Assembly: GCF_016907695.1 (NCBI RefSeq)
Contig: NZ_JAFBCK010000001.1
Coordinates: 3,279,001-3,343,000, forward strand
DNA: 64,000 nucleotides
Reading direction: 5' to 3'
From: Actinokineospora baliensis
GTDB lineage: Bacteria > Actinomycetota > Actinomycetes > Mycobacteriales > Pseudonocardiaceae
Shown: positions 1 to 8,646 of the stretch, one piece after another
Layout of the letters: each line of letters opens with the position of its first letter
Numbering within the stretch: position 1 is the stretch's first letter
The notes under the pieces: model-generated
Seen by the model: only the letters and a program-made list of their open reading frames with translations
What the model was told of the DNA's origin: nothing
Database searches by the model: none
Made by a program: the position numbers and the translations under genes

Positions 1-120
1 ATCAGCGCGGGCTACCGGGTGGACGGCTGCCACCTCGCCACCGCCGTCATCACCGCCGCCGACGGTGCCACGACCCTGGAACCCGCGGCGGGCACCTTCC
101 TGCTCTGGGCGAGTCGCTGA
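1..120 (+). CDS. C-terminal end of an unidentified protein (partial)
   Basis: Frame 1 is open from the window edge to TGA at 118-120 and gives 39 residues ending LLWASR. Nearly every codon ends in C or G, as in the confirmed genes here, so I take it as the tail of a real gene that starts outside the window. The segment is small-residue-rich with no recognisable motif. The function cannot be assigned from this tail. Confidence 0.6.
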   Translation: MSAGYRVDGCHLATAVITAADGATTLEPAAGTFLLWASR

Positions 121-481
121 ACCGATACACAGAATTGCCAACTGGTCCACGAACGGCGCTCGCCGCCCGGCGACGGCGGGTGGTTCGCCGATCGGTCGAT
201 GGCCCAGTGGCCGAATGGGCCCGTACACACTCCCTTGGTACTAGGCCGAAAGCGTGAATGTATCGCCAAACGTGCTGGTGGAACGGTTGTGCGACAGCCG
301 CGCCCGCGGTGTCACACGCAGGTCTGGACCTCTTGTCCGCCAAGGGAGACCGCTGCGTCGGGTGGCCGGGTCCGCTTGTACTGGGAGCGCTCTCCCGGCA
401 ACCGTTTCGCTACGGAAGGGCCACAACGAGGCAGTAGACCAATAGGATTCGGCCCAGGGGTCCGTGACGAGCGGAGAACTT
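121..481. other. Intergenic region upstream of the lipoprotein gene
   Basis: About 360 bases without a convincing gene. Open frames here are short or lack the strong third-position GC bias of neighbouring genes. A GGAG at 473-476 serves the GTG start at 482. I see no RNA gene, long inverted repeat or terminator that I can defend. Confidence 0.4.
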
Positions 482-1327
482 GTGAACACTGCGCGAACTG
501 TTCGGCTGTCCCGGCGCTCGGTGCTGTTGGCCGGTGCCGGGCTGGGGGCTGGGCTGCTGGCGGGGTGCCAGCAGGCGTCCCCGTCGGCGTCACCGCCGGA
601 GAACGTGTTGCAGACCAAGGCTCCCACGTCCGAGGTGCCGCCGGTGGTCACCGGGCGCAACCTGTCGGCCGGTCGCTACCGCGAGGTCGACATCGTCATC
701 ATCCGGCCGGAGGGCGTGCCGCCGGAGCCCATCCCGGTGTGCATCGCGTTGCACGGGGGCCTGGGCGGGGCGAAGGTGTTCCTCGACTACGGCGTGCCGC
801 AGGTGCTCACCCAGATCGTGAAGGACGGCGCGCAGCCGTTCGCGGTGGTGGCCGTCGAGGGCGGCAACTGGATCGGCAACAAGGACGACGACCCGCACCG
901 CATGCTCAACGAGGACCTGCCCGGCTGGTTGGACTACCACGACCTGGCCAGCACCCCGTTCTCCGTCGTCGGGTTCGGCGAGGGCGGTGCCGCCGCGCTC
1001 AACCAGGGCCGCTCGCCCGGCTTCCAGGCGGTCGCGGCGATCAGCCCGAACCTGTACGCCTCGTGGGATTCCGCGCAGCGCACCAACATGTACGACAACC
1101 AGGCCCGCTGGGAGCGGCTGGAACCGTTGCGGCACACCATGGAACTGGGCAAGACGCCGATCGGCCTGTGGTGCGGCACCGAGGACACCACCCGGGTGGA
1201 GCTGACCGAGCAGTTGGCGCAGAAGGTCAAGGCGGTCAAGACCTCCTTCGGCCCGGGCGGGCACGACGACGCGTACTTCCGCGCGGCCATCCCCGAGGCG
1301 CTGAAGTTCGTGGCGGGCTACCTGTAG
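482..1327 (+). CDS. Tat-type lipoprotein, esterase-like alpha/beta hydrolase fold lacking the serine nucleophile
   Basis: 281 residues. The N-terminus has a twin-arginine motif (RLSRRSVLLAG), a hydrophobic stretch and a lipobox LAGC, so the protein is probably exported folded and lipid-anchored outside the membrane. The rest resembles the esterase D/feruloyl esterase fold: an ALHGG oxyanion-type segment, a GTED acid and a GGHD histidine. At the nucleophile elbow the sequence is GFGEGG where active members have G-x-S-x-G, so the serine is glycine. It may be catalytically dead or a binding protein. I chose GTG at 482, which has GGAG five bases upstream, over GTG at 464. It is followed by a membrane protein gene 51 bases downstream. 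Confidence 0.75.
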   Translation: MNTARTVRLSRRSVLLAGAGLGAGLLAGCQQASPSASPPENVLQTKAPTSEVPPVVTGRNLSAGRYREVDIVIIRPEGVPPEPIPVCIALHGGLGGAKVFLDYGVPQVLTQIVKDGAQPFAVVAVEGGNWIGNKDDDPHRMLNEDLPGWLDYHDLASTPFSVVGFGEGGAAALNQGRSPGFQAVAAISPNLYASWDSAQRTNMYDNQARWERLEPLRHTMELGKTPIGLWCGTEDTTRVELTEQLAQKVKAVKTSFGPGGHDDAYFRAAIPEALKFVAGYL

Positions 1328-1378
1328 CCTCGTGCGGGCGGCGCGCCCGTGCGCCGCGAACGACCTGGGGACCAGCGA

Positions 1379-2320
1379 ATGACCGACCGACCAGACCAGC
1401 CAGAGCAGCCGAGCGGATCCGAGCCGGGGTACCCGCCGATCCCCGAGCCGAGGCGGACCGACCACACCGGCGCCATCCAACTGGGCATCGTCGCGCTGCG
1501 TCCGCTGCACCTGCCGGACTTCGTCAGCGGCATGGTCGGTGCGTTGCGGCGCAACGCGGGCGCGCTGCTGGGTGTGTCGTTGGCGGTGTCGCTGGGCGCC
1601 GAGTTGCTGCGCAGGCTGCTGCTGACGCTGTTCGTCGGTGAGGTGCCCAAGCTCGACAGCTTCACCGGCAAGCAGGTGGAGTGGGACGACCTGTCCCCCT
1701 ACGTCGCCGACCTCGCGATCACCACGGCCACCCTGGGCCTGTTCACCCTGCTGCTGGTGGCGGTGGTCAACGTGGTCGTGCCGCGCGCGGTGTTCGGCCA
1801 CACGACCAGCGCCAGGCACGCCCTCGGCGAGGCCGCGCCCGCCCTGGGCCGGTTGATCGCGACCGCGCTGGTCGTCGTGGCCATCATGGCCTGCCTCACC
1901 GCCGTCGCCGTCCTGCCGGTGGCCGCCGCCGGGTCGGGTGGTGTGCTCATCGCGATCCCCGCGCTGGTCGCCATGGTGTACCTGTCCATCGCCTTCACCT
2001 TCGCCCGCGCGATCGTCGTGGTCGAGGGCCTCGGTCCCGCCGCCGCGCTCGACCGCTCGCGCAAGCTCGTGCACGCCGTCGGCTGGTGGCGCCTGGCGGG
2101 CATCACGACCCTCGTCGGCGTCGTGCTCGCGCTGATCACCCTGGTGATCACCACCCTGTTCGCCCGCATCAGCGGCGACAGCGTGATCGGCGAGATCCTG
2201 GCCGTCGTCTTGGCGGGCACCTTCACCGGGGCCGCCAGCCTCACCGTCGAGTCGCTGCTCTACGTCGACTACCGCGCCCGCACCGAGGGCATCGACGGCC
2301 TCTGGCTCAAGGCGGGCTGA
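1379..2320 (+). CDS. Multi-pass integral membrane protein
   Basis: 313 residues. A proline- and charge-rich cytoplasmic N-terminus of about 40 residues precedes at least five hydrophobic segments, at roughly residues 60-80, 115-145, 165-190, 195-225 and 245-300. The architecture resembles the glycerophosphoryl diester phosphodiesterase membrane-domain family often annotated in actinomycetes, but no phosphodiesterase catalytic domain is present. Start ATG 1379 follows GGGGA. It lies 51 bases after the lipoprotein gene on the same strand, so the two may be co-transcribed. The substrate or role cannot be assigned. Confidence 0.7.
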   Translation: MTDRPDQPEQPSGSEPGYPPIPEPRRTDHTGAIQLGIVALRPLHLPDFVSGMVGALRRNAGALLGVSLAVSLGAELLRRLLLTLFVGEVPKLDSFTGKQVEWDDLSPYVADLAITTATLGLFTLLLVAVVNVVVPRAVFGHTTSARHALGEAAPALGRLIATALVVVAIMACLTAVAVLPVAAAGSGGVLIAIPALVAMVYLSIAFTFARAIVVVEGLGPAAALDRSRKLVHAVGWWRLAGITTLVGVVLALITLVITTLFARISGDSVIGEILAVVLAGTFTGAASLTVESLLYVDYRARTEGIDGLWLKAG

Positions 2321-2395
2321 CCCGCGCGTCACGCCGGTCACACTGTCGGGCGGCGAATGCGGGTGCTCGGCCGCTGAGCGGGCATGCTGTCCGGC

Positions 2396-3607
2396 ATGGC
2401 AGTTGAGCAGCACTACCTGGCCGGCCTGGACCTCGCCGGGCGTCGGGTCGTCGTCGTCGGTGGCGGGACGGTGGCGCAGCGGCGGTTGCCCCGGTTGGTG
2501 CGCTGCGGCGCCGCGGTCGAGGTGGTGTCGCCGGAGGTGACGCCGTCGGTCGAGGCGATGGCCACCGCGGGCGAGATCACCTGGCACGAGCGGGTCTTCC
2601 AGGCGGGCGACCTCGCTGACGCCTGGTACGTGCTCTGCTGCACCTCCGACACCGCGGTCAACGCCGCGGTGGCCGAAGAAGCCGAGCGGACCCGGGTCTT
2701 CTGCGTCCGAGCGGACGCGGGCAGCGCCGGTAGCGCGGTCACGCCCGCCACGGGTGATCACGACGGGCTCCTCGTCGGCGTCCTCGCGGGCGGCGAACAC
2801 CAGCGCTCCGCGGCCATCCGCGACGGGTTGCTCGACGCGCTGCGGGAAGGGCGGATCGAGGACCAGGAGCGGGAACCCGCCGGGGTCGCGTTGGTCGGTG
2901 GTGGCCCGGGGGATCCGGAGCTGATCACCGTGCGCGGCCGCCGGTTGCTGGCCAGGGCGGACGTCGTGATCGCCGACCGGCTGGGGCCGAGGGACCTGCT
3001 CGACGAGTTGGCGCCCTCGGTCACCGTGATCGATGCCGCCAAGATCCCGTACGGGCGGGCGGCGAGTCAGGACGCGATCAACGAGGCCCTGATCGCGCAC
3101 GCCAAGGCGGGCAAGTTCGTGGTTCGGCTCAAGGGCGGCGATCCTTACGTGTTCGGGCGGGGCTTCGAAGAGGTCATCGCGTGCGCTAAGGCAGGTGTGG
3201 CCGTCACGGTCGTGCCGGGCGTGACCTCGGCGTTCGCCGTCCCCGCTGTCGCCGACGTTCCCGTGACTCACCGGGGTGTCGCCCACGAGGTCGTTGTCGT
3301 TTCAGGGCACATCGGCCCTGACGACCCCAACACCCTCACCGACTGGGCGGCGCTGGCCCGCCTCGGCGGCTCCATCGTCGTGATGATGGGGGTGGACAAG
3401 CTCGCGGCCATCGCCAAGGTCCTGATCAGCGGCGGGAGGTCGGCCGACACCCCCGTCGCGGTGGTGCAGGAGGGCACCACCCGGTCCCAGCGGGTACTGC
3501 GCTCCACATTGGACCGCGTGGCCAACGACCTGGTCGCGGCCGGGATCCGACCGCCCGCGGTGACCGTCATCGGCGGGGTGGCCGGACTTAATACCGCGCT
3601 CGCTTAG
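2396..3607 (+). CDS. cysG: Siroheme synthase: fused precorrin-2 dehydrogenase and uroporphyrinogen-III C-methyltransferase
   Basis: 403 residues. Residues 1-150 form the NAD-binding precorrin-2 dehydrogenase domain, with VVVVGGGTVAQRR as the dinucleotide motif. Residues 160-400 form the SAM-dependent uroporphyrinogen-III methyltransferase, seen from LVGGGPGDPELIT, ADRLG, RLKGGDPYVFGRG and VVPGVTSAFAVPA. Together they take uroporphyrinogen III toward sirohydrochlorin and siroheme, the cofactor of assimilatory sulfite and nitrite reductases. It is shorter than enterobacterial CysG (about 457 residues) because the middle part is compact, so iron insertion may need a separate chelatase. ATG 2384 is an alternative in-frame start; ATG 2396 matches the usual N-terminus better. 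Confidence 0.92.
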   Translation: MAVEQHYLAGLDLAGRRVVVVGGGTVAQRRLPRLVRCGAAVEVVSPEVTPSVEAMATAGEITWHERVFQAGDLADAWYVLCCTSDTAVNAAVAEEAERTRVFCVRADAGSAGSAVTPATGDHDGLLVGVLAGGEHQRSAAIRDGLLDALREGRIEDQEREPAGVALVGGGPGDPELITVRGRRLLARADVVIADRLGPRDLLDELAPSVTVIDAAKIPYGRAASQDAINEALIAHAKAGKFVVRLKGGDPYVFGRGFEEVIACAKAGVAVTVVPGVTSAFAVPAVADVPVTHRGVAHEVVVVSGHIGPDDPNTLTDWAALARLGGSIVVMMGVDKLAAIAKVLISGGRSADTPVAVVQEGTTRSQRVLRSTLDRVANDLVAAGIRPPAVTVIGGVAGLNTALA

Positions 3608-3704
3608 GACAACAATCAGTACCCGTACTGCGTCGACTACGGATTGTTCCGGATGTGTCCGCACGGTGATGGTGATGGTCCGCAGACCAGAGGAGATCCC
3701 CACC

Positions 3705-4370
3705 GTGGCCTACGCGATCGACCCGTTCCTCAGCCCCAGCACCAGCCCGGGCGACTTCACCCTGTCCGTGGAGCCGCTCTCGCTCCGCGTGGGGCGGCCT
3801 GGTGGCGCCACCGCCATCATCGCGACGAAGGCGGGAGCCGAGGCCCACACGTTGACCCTGTCGGTCACCGGGCTGCCCTGCGGGGCGATCGCCACCTTCG
3901 AGCCGAAGGTGGTCGAGGCGGGCCGCTCGACGCGGCTGAGCATCGCCATCCCGGAGAAGGCGAGCCCAGGGGTCTACCCGGTCACCGTGCACGCCACAGC
4001 GGCCAATGGCATGGCGGCGCGGGCCTACATGTCACTGACCGTCGACGACGCCTCGACGCACAGTGGCATCAAGGTGCGCTTAGTACCCGAGGAGTCGACC
4101 ACCCAACCCGGTTTCCTGACCCAGACGCGCGTCACCGTCTCCACGGACGAGCCCGTGGAGCTCAGCGTCGACGGCGTCCCGCCGGGGACCCGGGCCACGT
4201 TCAGCCCGGCGCGGTTGCCCGTCGGCGGCGGCGCCTGCACCCTCTGGATCTTCACCAGCCCGTCCGCCGCACCCGGCGCGTACCCCATCGCCGTGTCGGC
4301 TCGGGGTGCGCACGGGCGCGTCGGCGAGGCCATCTTCACCCTGACCATCACCGGGTGGGACCGGCCCTGA
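3705..4370 (+). CDS. Two-repeat immunoglobulin-like beta-sandwich protein without a signal peptide
   Basis: 221 residues. Two tandem copies of about 95 residues (roughly 12-110 and 115-215) share the pattern F(T/S)L-V...R-G, LSV-GLP-G--ATF-P, then PG-YP-(T/A)V. This resembles the alpha-galactosidase NEW3/Ig-like domains of secreted actinomycete proteins. No hydrophobic leader is visible, whichever of the possible starts is used. GTG 3705 has AGGAG nine bases upstream; an upstream in-frame ATG at 3666 has no better leader. It stands alone, with the XRE regulator gene convergent to it. It is probably a structural or binding protein; the partner is unknown. Confidence 0.7.
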   Translation: MAYAIDPFLSPSTSPGDFTLSVEPLSLRVGRPGGATAIIATKAGAEAHTLTLSVTGLPCGAIATFEPKVVEAGRSTRLSIAIPEKASPGVYPVTVHATAANGMAARAYMSLTVDDASTHSGIKVRLVPEESTTQPGFLTQTRVTVSTDEPVELSVDGVPPGTRATFSPARLPVGGGACTLWIFTSPSAAPGAYPIAVSARGAHGRVGEAIFTLTITGWDRP

Positions 4371-4395
4371 GGCGAGCCGGTCCCGGTCGGACCTG

Positions 4396-5391
4396 CTAGT
4401 CCGGCCACTCCCACCGCACGCACAGGATCCCGGGACCGAAGTCCAGGGCCACGGCGTGCGCCTTGCCGTCCAGGGTGACGTCCAGCTTGCGCCGGTTGGT
4501 CACCTGGTCGTCCATGTCGACGGTGTACTGCTCCAGGTACGCGGGCAGCGCCCTGGGGTCGAAGCGCAGCTCGAGGACGAACTCGCGGACCGGCCCGGGG
4601 AACTTGCGGCAGTAGCTGTCGTCGCCGCGCGAGTACGGCGGTCCCGGGTGGCGCAGCGCGTAGTCCACGATGGTGGTCTCGCCCCGGTTGAGCGGCTGGT
4701 CGAGCAGGATCTCGCCCGCCAGCAGCCCCGCGGTGGCGTCCTGGGCGACCCGGCCGATGCGGCAGGTGTCACCCGCGACGATCTCGGGGAACGGCCTGCC
4801 GGGCACCTCCAGGTCGTACACCAGCAGCGTGCGATCGGCCCCGTCCCGCTCGGCGCGGAATACCTGGCGGATGTTGAGGGCCTTCTCGCCGCGGTCGACC
4901 GCGATCTCCATCTTGTCGTGCTGGCTGATCTTGGTCAGCGCGCTGTCGCTGGTGAAGTCGATGCGCTTGAGCAGGTGCGAGACCGGCTCGCTGTTGCCCC
5001 ACAGCGCCTCGACGGTCAGCCGGGAGGACTCCCGGTTGACCCGCCCGCGCGGCCGAGGTGGGCCGAGTAGGGCGATCAACGAGCCGGTGGGCACCCCGAG
5101 GACGTCCTCCAGATGGCCGAGCGCGGCCAGCGACTCGGCCCGCTCGGGCCTGCGCCGCCCGGACTGCCAGTAGCTCAGCGCGGTGACGCTGATCGACACC
5201 CCCCTGGCCCGCAGCCGGTACTGGATCCGGTCGAGGCTCAGACCGCTGGCCTGGATCGCCGACCGCAACGCCGTGGGGAACGCGTCAGCCGCCAGCGACT
5301 CGGGCTGCTCGGCTGTCAACGCATGGCGGACACTCCCGTTCTGGTGAAGCTCACGAACTGGCTCGCGGGTGATACCGCTACCCATGTTCAC
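4396..5391 (-). CDS. XRE-family helix-turn-helix transcriptional regulator with large sensor-like C-terminus
   Basis: 331 residues. The HTH lies at about residues 38-90, including [21 protein letters not shown], followed by LGHLEDVLGVPTGSLIALLGPPR, the usual end of this actinomycete XRE type. The C-terminal 200 residues are beta-rich and hydrophilic with no enzyme motif I recognise; they may bind a ligand or another protein. The upstream region shared with aspS holds two GGTTACC-type motifs (5396-5405 and 5469-5478) that could be operators. The start is GTG 5391; an in-frame ATG lies two codons later. Confidence 0.8.
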   Translation of the reverse strand: MNMGSGITREPVRELHQNGSVRHALTAEQPESLAADAFPTALRSAIQASGLSLDRIQYRLRARGVSISVTALSYWQSGRRRPERAESLAALGHLEDVLGVPTGSLIALLGPPRPRGRVNRESSRLTVEALWGNSEPVSHLLKRIDFTSDSALTKISQHDKMEIAVDRGEKALNIRQVFRAERDGADRTLLVYDLEVPGRPFPEIVAGDTCRIGRVAQDATAGLLAGEILLDQPLNRGETTIVDYALRHPGPPYSRGDDSYCRKFPGPVREFVLELRFDPRALPAYLEQYTVDMDDQVTNRRKLDVTLDGKAHAVALDFGPGILCVRWEWPD

Positions 5392-5736
5392 TCCCTGGGT
5401 TACCCCTTACGCCCTGACGGTCACATTACGTCTTAGGGGCCCCGCTGGGTAGCGTCAGTGTTAATTCATGGGTAACCAGATCACTCCTGGCGGTCACCGG
5501 ATAGCCTGAATGACGCCGGTGCTATACCCCCGAACGGTCCATGAGCACCCTCCATAGGGTCCACCGGGACCGTTCCCGTTCCCAGATGGCGCACCCGTGG
5601 GAGACCCCGGGGTCGGTAAGCATAAACCTGCTGGACAGCGGCCTCTGATCGTTGGCTAGCCTGGCTGCCACAACCACGGGTCCGCACCCGCGCACCCGCA
5701 CGCCAGCACCCTGATCGCGACAGGAGAGCGCACACC
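5392..5736. promoter_or_regulatory. Divergent promoter region between XRE regulator gene and aspS
   Basis: 345 bases with locally lower GC than the genes around it and no plausible ORF. It must contain the promoters of both the leftward regulator gene and the rightward aspS. TGGGTTACCC lies at 5396-5405 and TGGGTAACCA at 5469-5478; the reverse complement of the second also lies upstream of bldD (60602-60611). ACAGGAGAG at about 5719-5727 is the ribosome binding site for aspS. I see no T-box-like specifier structure. Confidence 0.45.
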
Positions 5737-7539
5737 GTGATCCGCACGCACGAGGCCGGAACCCTCCGCGCCGAGCACGCCGGGCAGACCGTCACCCTCA
5801 CCGGGTGGGTGGCCCGCAGGCGCGATCACGGCGGGGTCATCTTCATCGATCTGCGCGACGCCTCGGGCGTGTCGCAGGTCGTCTTCCGCGAGGGCGAGAT
5901 GGCCGAGCGCGCCCACCGGCTGCGCGCGGAGTTCTGCGTGAAGGTCGTCGGCGAGGTCGCCGCCCGCCCGGCGGGCAACGAGAACCCGGAGATCCCCACC
6001 GGCGCGATCGAGGTGCTGGCCACCGAGCTGCACGTGCTCAGCGAGTCAGCGCCGCTGCCCTTCCCGCTCGACGACCACCTCACCGTCGGCGACGAGGTCC
6101 GGCTCCGCTACCGCTACCTCGACCTGCGCCGCAGCGAGCCCGCCAGGGCCATCCGGCTGCGCAGCGAGGTCAGCCGGATCGCCCGCGAGGTGCTGCACGC
6201 CGAGCGCTTCGTCGAGGTCGAGACCCCCACGCTGACCCGCTCCACCCCCGAGGGCGCCCGCGACTTCGTCGTGCCCGCCCGGCTGCGGCCCGGCTCCTGG
6301 TACGCGCTGCCGCAGTCGCCGCAGCTGTTCAAGCAGCTGCTCATGGTCGGCGGCCTGGAGCGGTACTACCAGATCGCCCGTTGCTACCGCGACGAGGACT
6401 TCCGGGCCGACCGCCAGCCCGAGTTCACCCAGCTCGACATCGAGATGAGCTTCGTCGAGCAGGACGACGTGATCGCGCTCGGCGAGCGGATCATCGGCAC
6501 GATCTGGCGCGAGCTGGCCGACCACGAGATCAGCGCGCCGCTGCCCAGGCTGACCTACGCCGACGCCATGTCCCGCTACGGCTCCGACAAGCCCGACATC
6601 CGCTTCGCCGTCGAGCTGACCGAGCTGACTGAGTACTTCGCCGAGACCCCGTTCCGGGTGTTCCAGGCGCCCTACGTCGGTGCCGTGGTCATGCCCGGTG
6701 GCGCGAGCCAGCCGCGCAAGCAGCTCGACGCCTGGCAGGAGTTCGCCAAGCAGCGCGGCCACAAGGGCCTGGCCTACGTGCTGGTCCAGGAGGACGGCAC
6801 GCTCGGCGGCCCGGTCGCCAAGAACCTGTCCGAGGTCGAGCGCGAGGGCCTGGCCAAGGCCGCGGGCGCCGAGCCGGGCGACTGCGTGTTCTTCGCCGCG
6901 GGCAACCCCAACGACGCCCGCGCGCTGCTGGGTGCCGCCCGCCAGGAGATCGGCCGCCGCTGCGGCTTGATCGACGAGTCCGCGTGGGGCTTCGTGTGGG
7001 TGGTCGACGCGCCGATGTTCGAGGAGGCCGCCGCGGCCACCTCCGCCGGTGACGTCGCCGTCGGCGCGGGTCGCTGGACCGCGCTGCACCACGCCTTCAC
7101 CTCGCCCAACGCCGAGTGGATCGACCGGTTCGACCAGGACCCGGGCAACGCCCTGGCCTACGCCTACGACCTCGTGCTCAACGGCAACGAGATCGGTGGC
7201 GGCTCGATCCGTATCCACAACAAGGATGTCCAGGAGCGGGTGTTCGGCATCATGGGCCTCGACCAGGCCGAGGCGCAGGAGAAGTTCGGCTTCCTGCTCG
7301 ACGCCTTCGCCTTCGGCGCGCCCCCGCACGGCGGCATCGCCTTCGGCTGGGACCGGCTGGTCATGCTGCTGGCGGGCCTGGACTCCATCCGCGAGGTCAT
7401 CGCCTTCCCCAAGACCGGTGGCGGCTACGACCCGCTGACCGCCGCGCCCGCGCCCATCACCGCGGAGCAGCGCAAGGAGGCCGGGGTCGACTTCAAGCCG
7501 GTCAAGCCCACCGAGGCGGCCGCGCCCACCGCGGGCTGA
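5737..7539 (+). CDS. aspS: Aspartyl-tRNA synthetase (probably non-discriminating Asp/Asn)
   Basis: 600 residues, the full length of bacterial-type AspRS. It charges tRNA-Asp (and, by family expectation in actinobacteria with GatCAB, probably tRNA-Asn) with aspartate in the cytoplasm. The N-terminal OB fold carries [22 protein letters not shown]. The class II catalytic core includes [14 protein letters not shown], the motif 2 region [19 protein letters not shown] and the motif 3 region [14 protein letters not shown], with the bacterial GAD insertion between them. Start GTG 5737 follows GGAGAG. The DUF389 membrane protein gene begins two bases after the stop, suggesting co-transcription. Confidence 0.97.
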   Translation: MIRTHEAGTLRAEHAGQTVTLTGWVARRRDHGGVIFIDLRDASGVSQVVFREGEMAERAHRLRAEFCVKVVGEVAARPAGNENPEIPTGAIEVLATELHVLSESAPLPFPLDDHLTVGDEVRLRYRYLDLRRSEPARAIRLRSEVSRIAREVLHAERFVEVETPTLTRSTPEGARDFVVPARLRPGSWYALPQSPQLFKQLLMVGGLERYYQIARCYRDEDFRADRQPEFTQLDIEMSFVEQDDVIALGERIIGTIWRELADHEISAPLPRLTYADAMSRYGSDKPDIRFAVELTELTEYFAETPFRVFQAPYVGAVVMPGGASQPRKQLDAWQEFAKQRGHKGLAYVLVQEDGTLGGPVAKNLSEVEREGLAKAAGAEPGDCVFFAAGNPNDARALLGAARQEIGRRCGLIDESAWGFVWVVDAPMFEEAAAATSAGDVAVGAGRWTALHHAFTSPNAEWIDRFDQDPGNALAYAYDLVLNGNEIGGGSIRIHNKDVQERVFGIMGLDQAEAQEKFGFLLDAFAFGAPPHGGIAFGWDRLVMLLAGLDSIREVIAFPKTGGGYDPLTAAPAPITAEQRKEAGVDFKPVKPTEAAAPTAG

Positions 7540-7540
7540 G

Positions 7541-8473
7541 GTGCTGCACCTGAGGGTCGTCTGCCCGCCCGCGAGCACCGAGCGGGCGCTGGCGGTGCTG
7601 CGTGAGCACCCCGGCGCCACCCACCTCGTGCTGTTCGCGGGCGCGGCGATCGACCCGAAGGGCGACGTGCTCGAGGCCGACGTGGCCCGCGAAGCGGCCG
7701 ACGAGGTCCTGGCCGCGCTGTGCGACCTGGGCATCGACCGCGACGGCGGCATCACCCTCGAGCAGATCGACACCTCGCTGTCGGACGCCGCCGACCAGGC
7801 GGAGGCGTCCGCGCCCGGCGACGGGGCCGACGCGCTGGTGTGGGAGGAGTTGGTCGCCCGCACCGGCGAGGAGTCCCGGTTCACCGGCACCTACCTGGCG
7901 TTCCTGGTCATCGCCTGCCTGCTCGCCGCGGCCGGGGTGGTCACCGACTCCGCGGTGACGATCGTCGGGGCCATGGTCGTCGGCCCGGAGTTCGGGCCGC
8001 TCGCGGCACTGGCCGTCGGGCTGGTCTGCCGCCGGGGCGACCTGGTGCGCCGGGCGGTCACCGCGCTCGCCGTCGGGTTCCCGGTGGCCATCGCGGTCAC
8101 CGCCGGGTTGACCTGGCTCGGCCACCGGGCCGGGCTGCTCGACGTCGGGGCGATCAGCGGCGACCACGACGTGGACTTCGTCTACCAGGTCGGGGTGTGG
8201 TCGCTGGTGGTCGCGGTGCTGGCGGGCGCGGCCGGGATGCTGTCGATGACCTCGGCGAAGTCGGCGGCGCTGGTGGGCGTGTTCATCTCGGTGACCACCG
8301 TGCCCGCCGCCGGGTACATCGGGGTCGCCGCGGTGCTCGGGCAGTGGACCAAGGTGGCGGCCTCGGCCGGTCAGCTGGCGGTCAACCTGGTCGGGATCGT
8401 GCTCGCCGCTGCCGTCGTGCTGCTCCTGCGCCGCCGCTCGCGGGCCCGCACCCGGCCGCTCTCGCGCGGCTGA
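7541..8473 (+). CDS. DUF389-family integral membrane protein
   Basis: 310 residues. A cytoplasmic ferredoxin-like N-terminal part of about 100 residues is followed by a membrane domain at about 118-300 with the DUF389 signature region (DSAVTIVGAMVVGPEFGPL) and six or so hydrophobic helices, ending in a short basic tail. The family is widespread in actinobacteria without an established biochemical function; transport is often suggested but unproven. The GTG start is immediately after the aspS stop, so translation is probably coupled. Confidence 0.85.
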   Translation: MLHLRVVCPPASTERALAVLREHPGATHLVLFAGAAIDPKGDVLEADVAREAADEVLAALCDLGIDRDGGITLEQIDTSLSDAADQAEASAPGDGADALVWEELVARTGEESRFTGTYLAFLVIACLLAAAGVVTDSAVTIVGAMVVGPEFGPLAALAVGLVCRRGDLVRRAVTALAVGFPVAIAVTAGLTWLGHRAGLLDVGAISGDHDVDFVYQVGVWSLVVAVLAGAAGMLSMTSAKSAALVGVFISVTTVPAAGYIGVAAVLGQWTKVAASAGQLAVNLVGIVLAAAVVLLLRRRSRARTRPLSRG

Positions 8474-8646
8474 TCCGTCCCACCCGCTGGGACGCGCCGG
8501 TGGGTCGCACACCGAAAACGGGGTGCTCACCGTTATTTCTTTGCGGGTCCCTCGTCGCGACCCGGGTTCGACCACTACGGTCTTCTCGGCGGGATAGCTG
8601 ACCGGGCCGGTTCGGCCCCCTACGATCGGGAGCAGGGTCAGAGGAG

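Noticed and set aside
590..3286. Minus-strand open frame of about 900 codons opposite the lipoprotein, membrane protein and cysG genes
   Set aside because: Translation is Arg/Gly/His/Asp-rich without any motif, and the plus-strand genes below it are clear. Long antisense frames are normal in very high-GC DNA.
5460..5736. T-box leader or tRNA gene before aspS
   Set aside because: No specifier stem, T-box sequence or cloverleaf could be traced.
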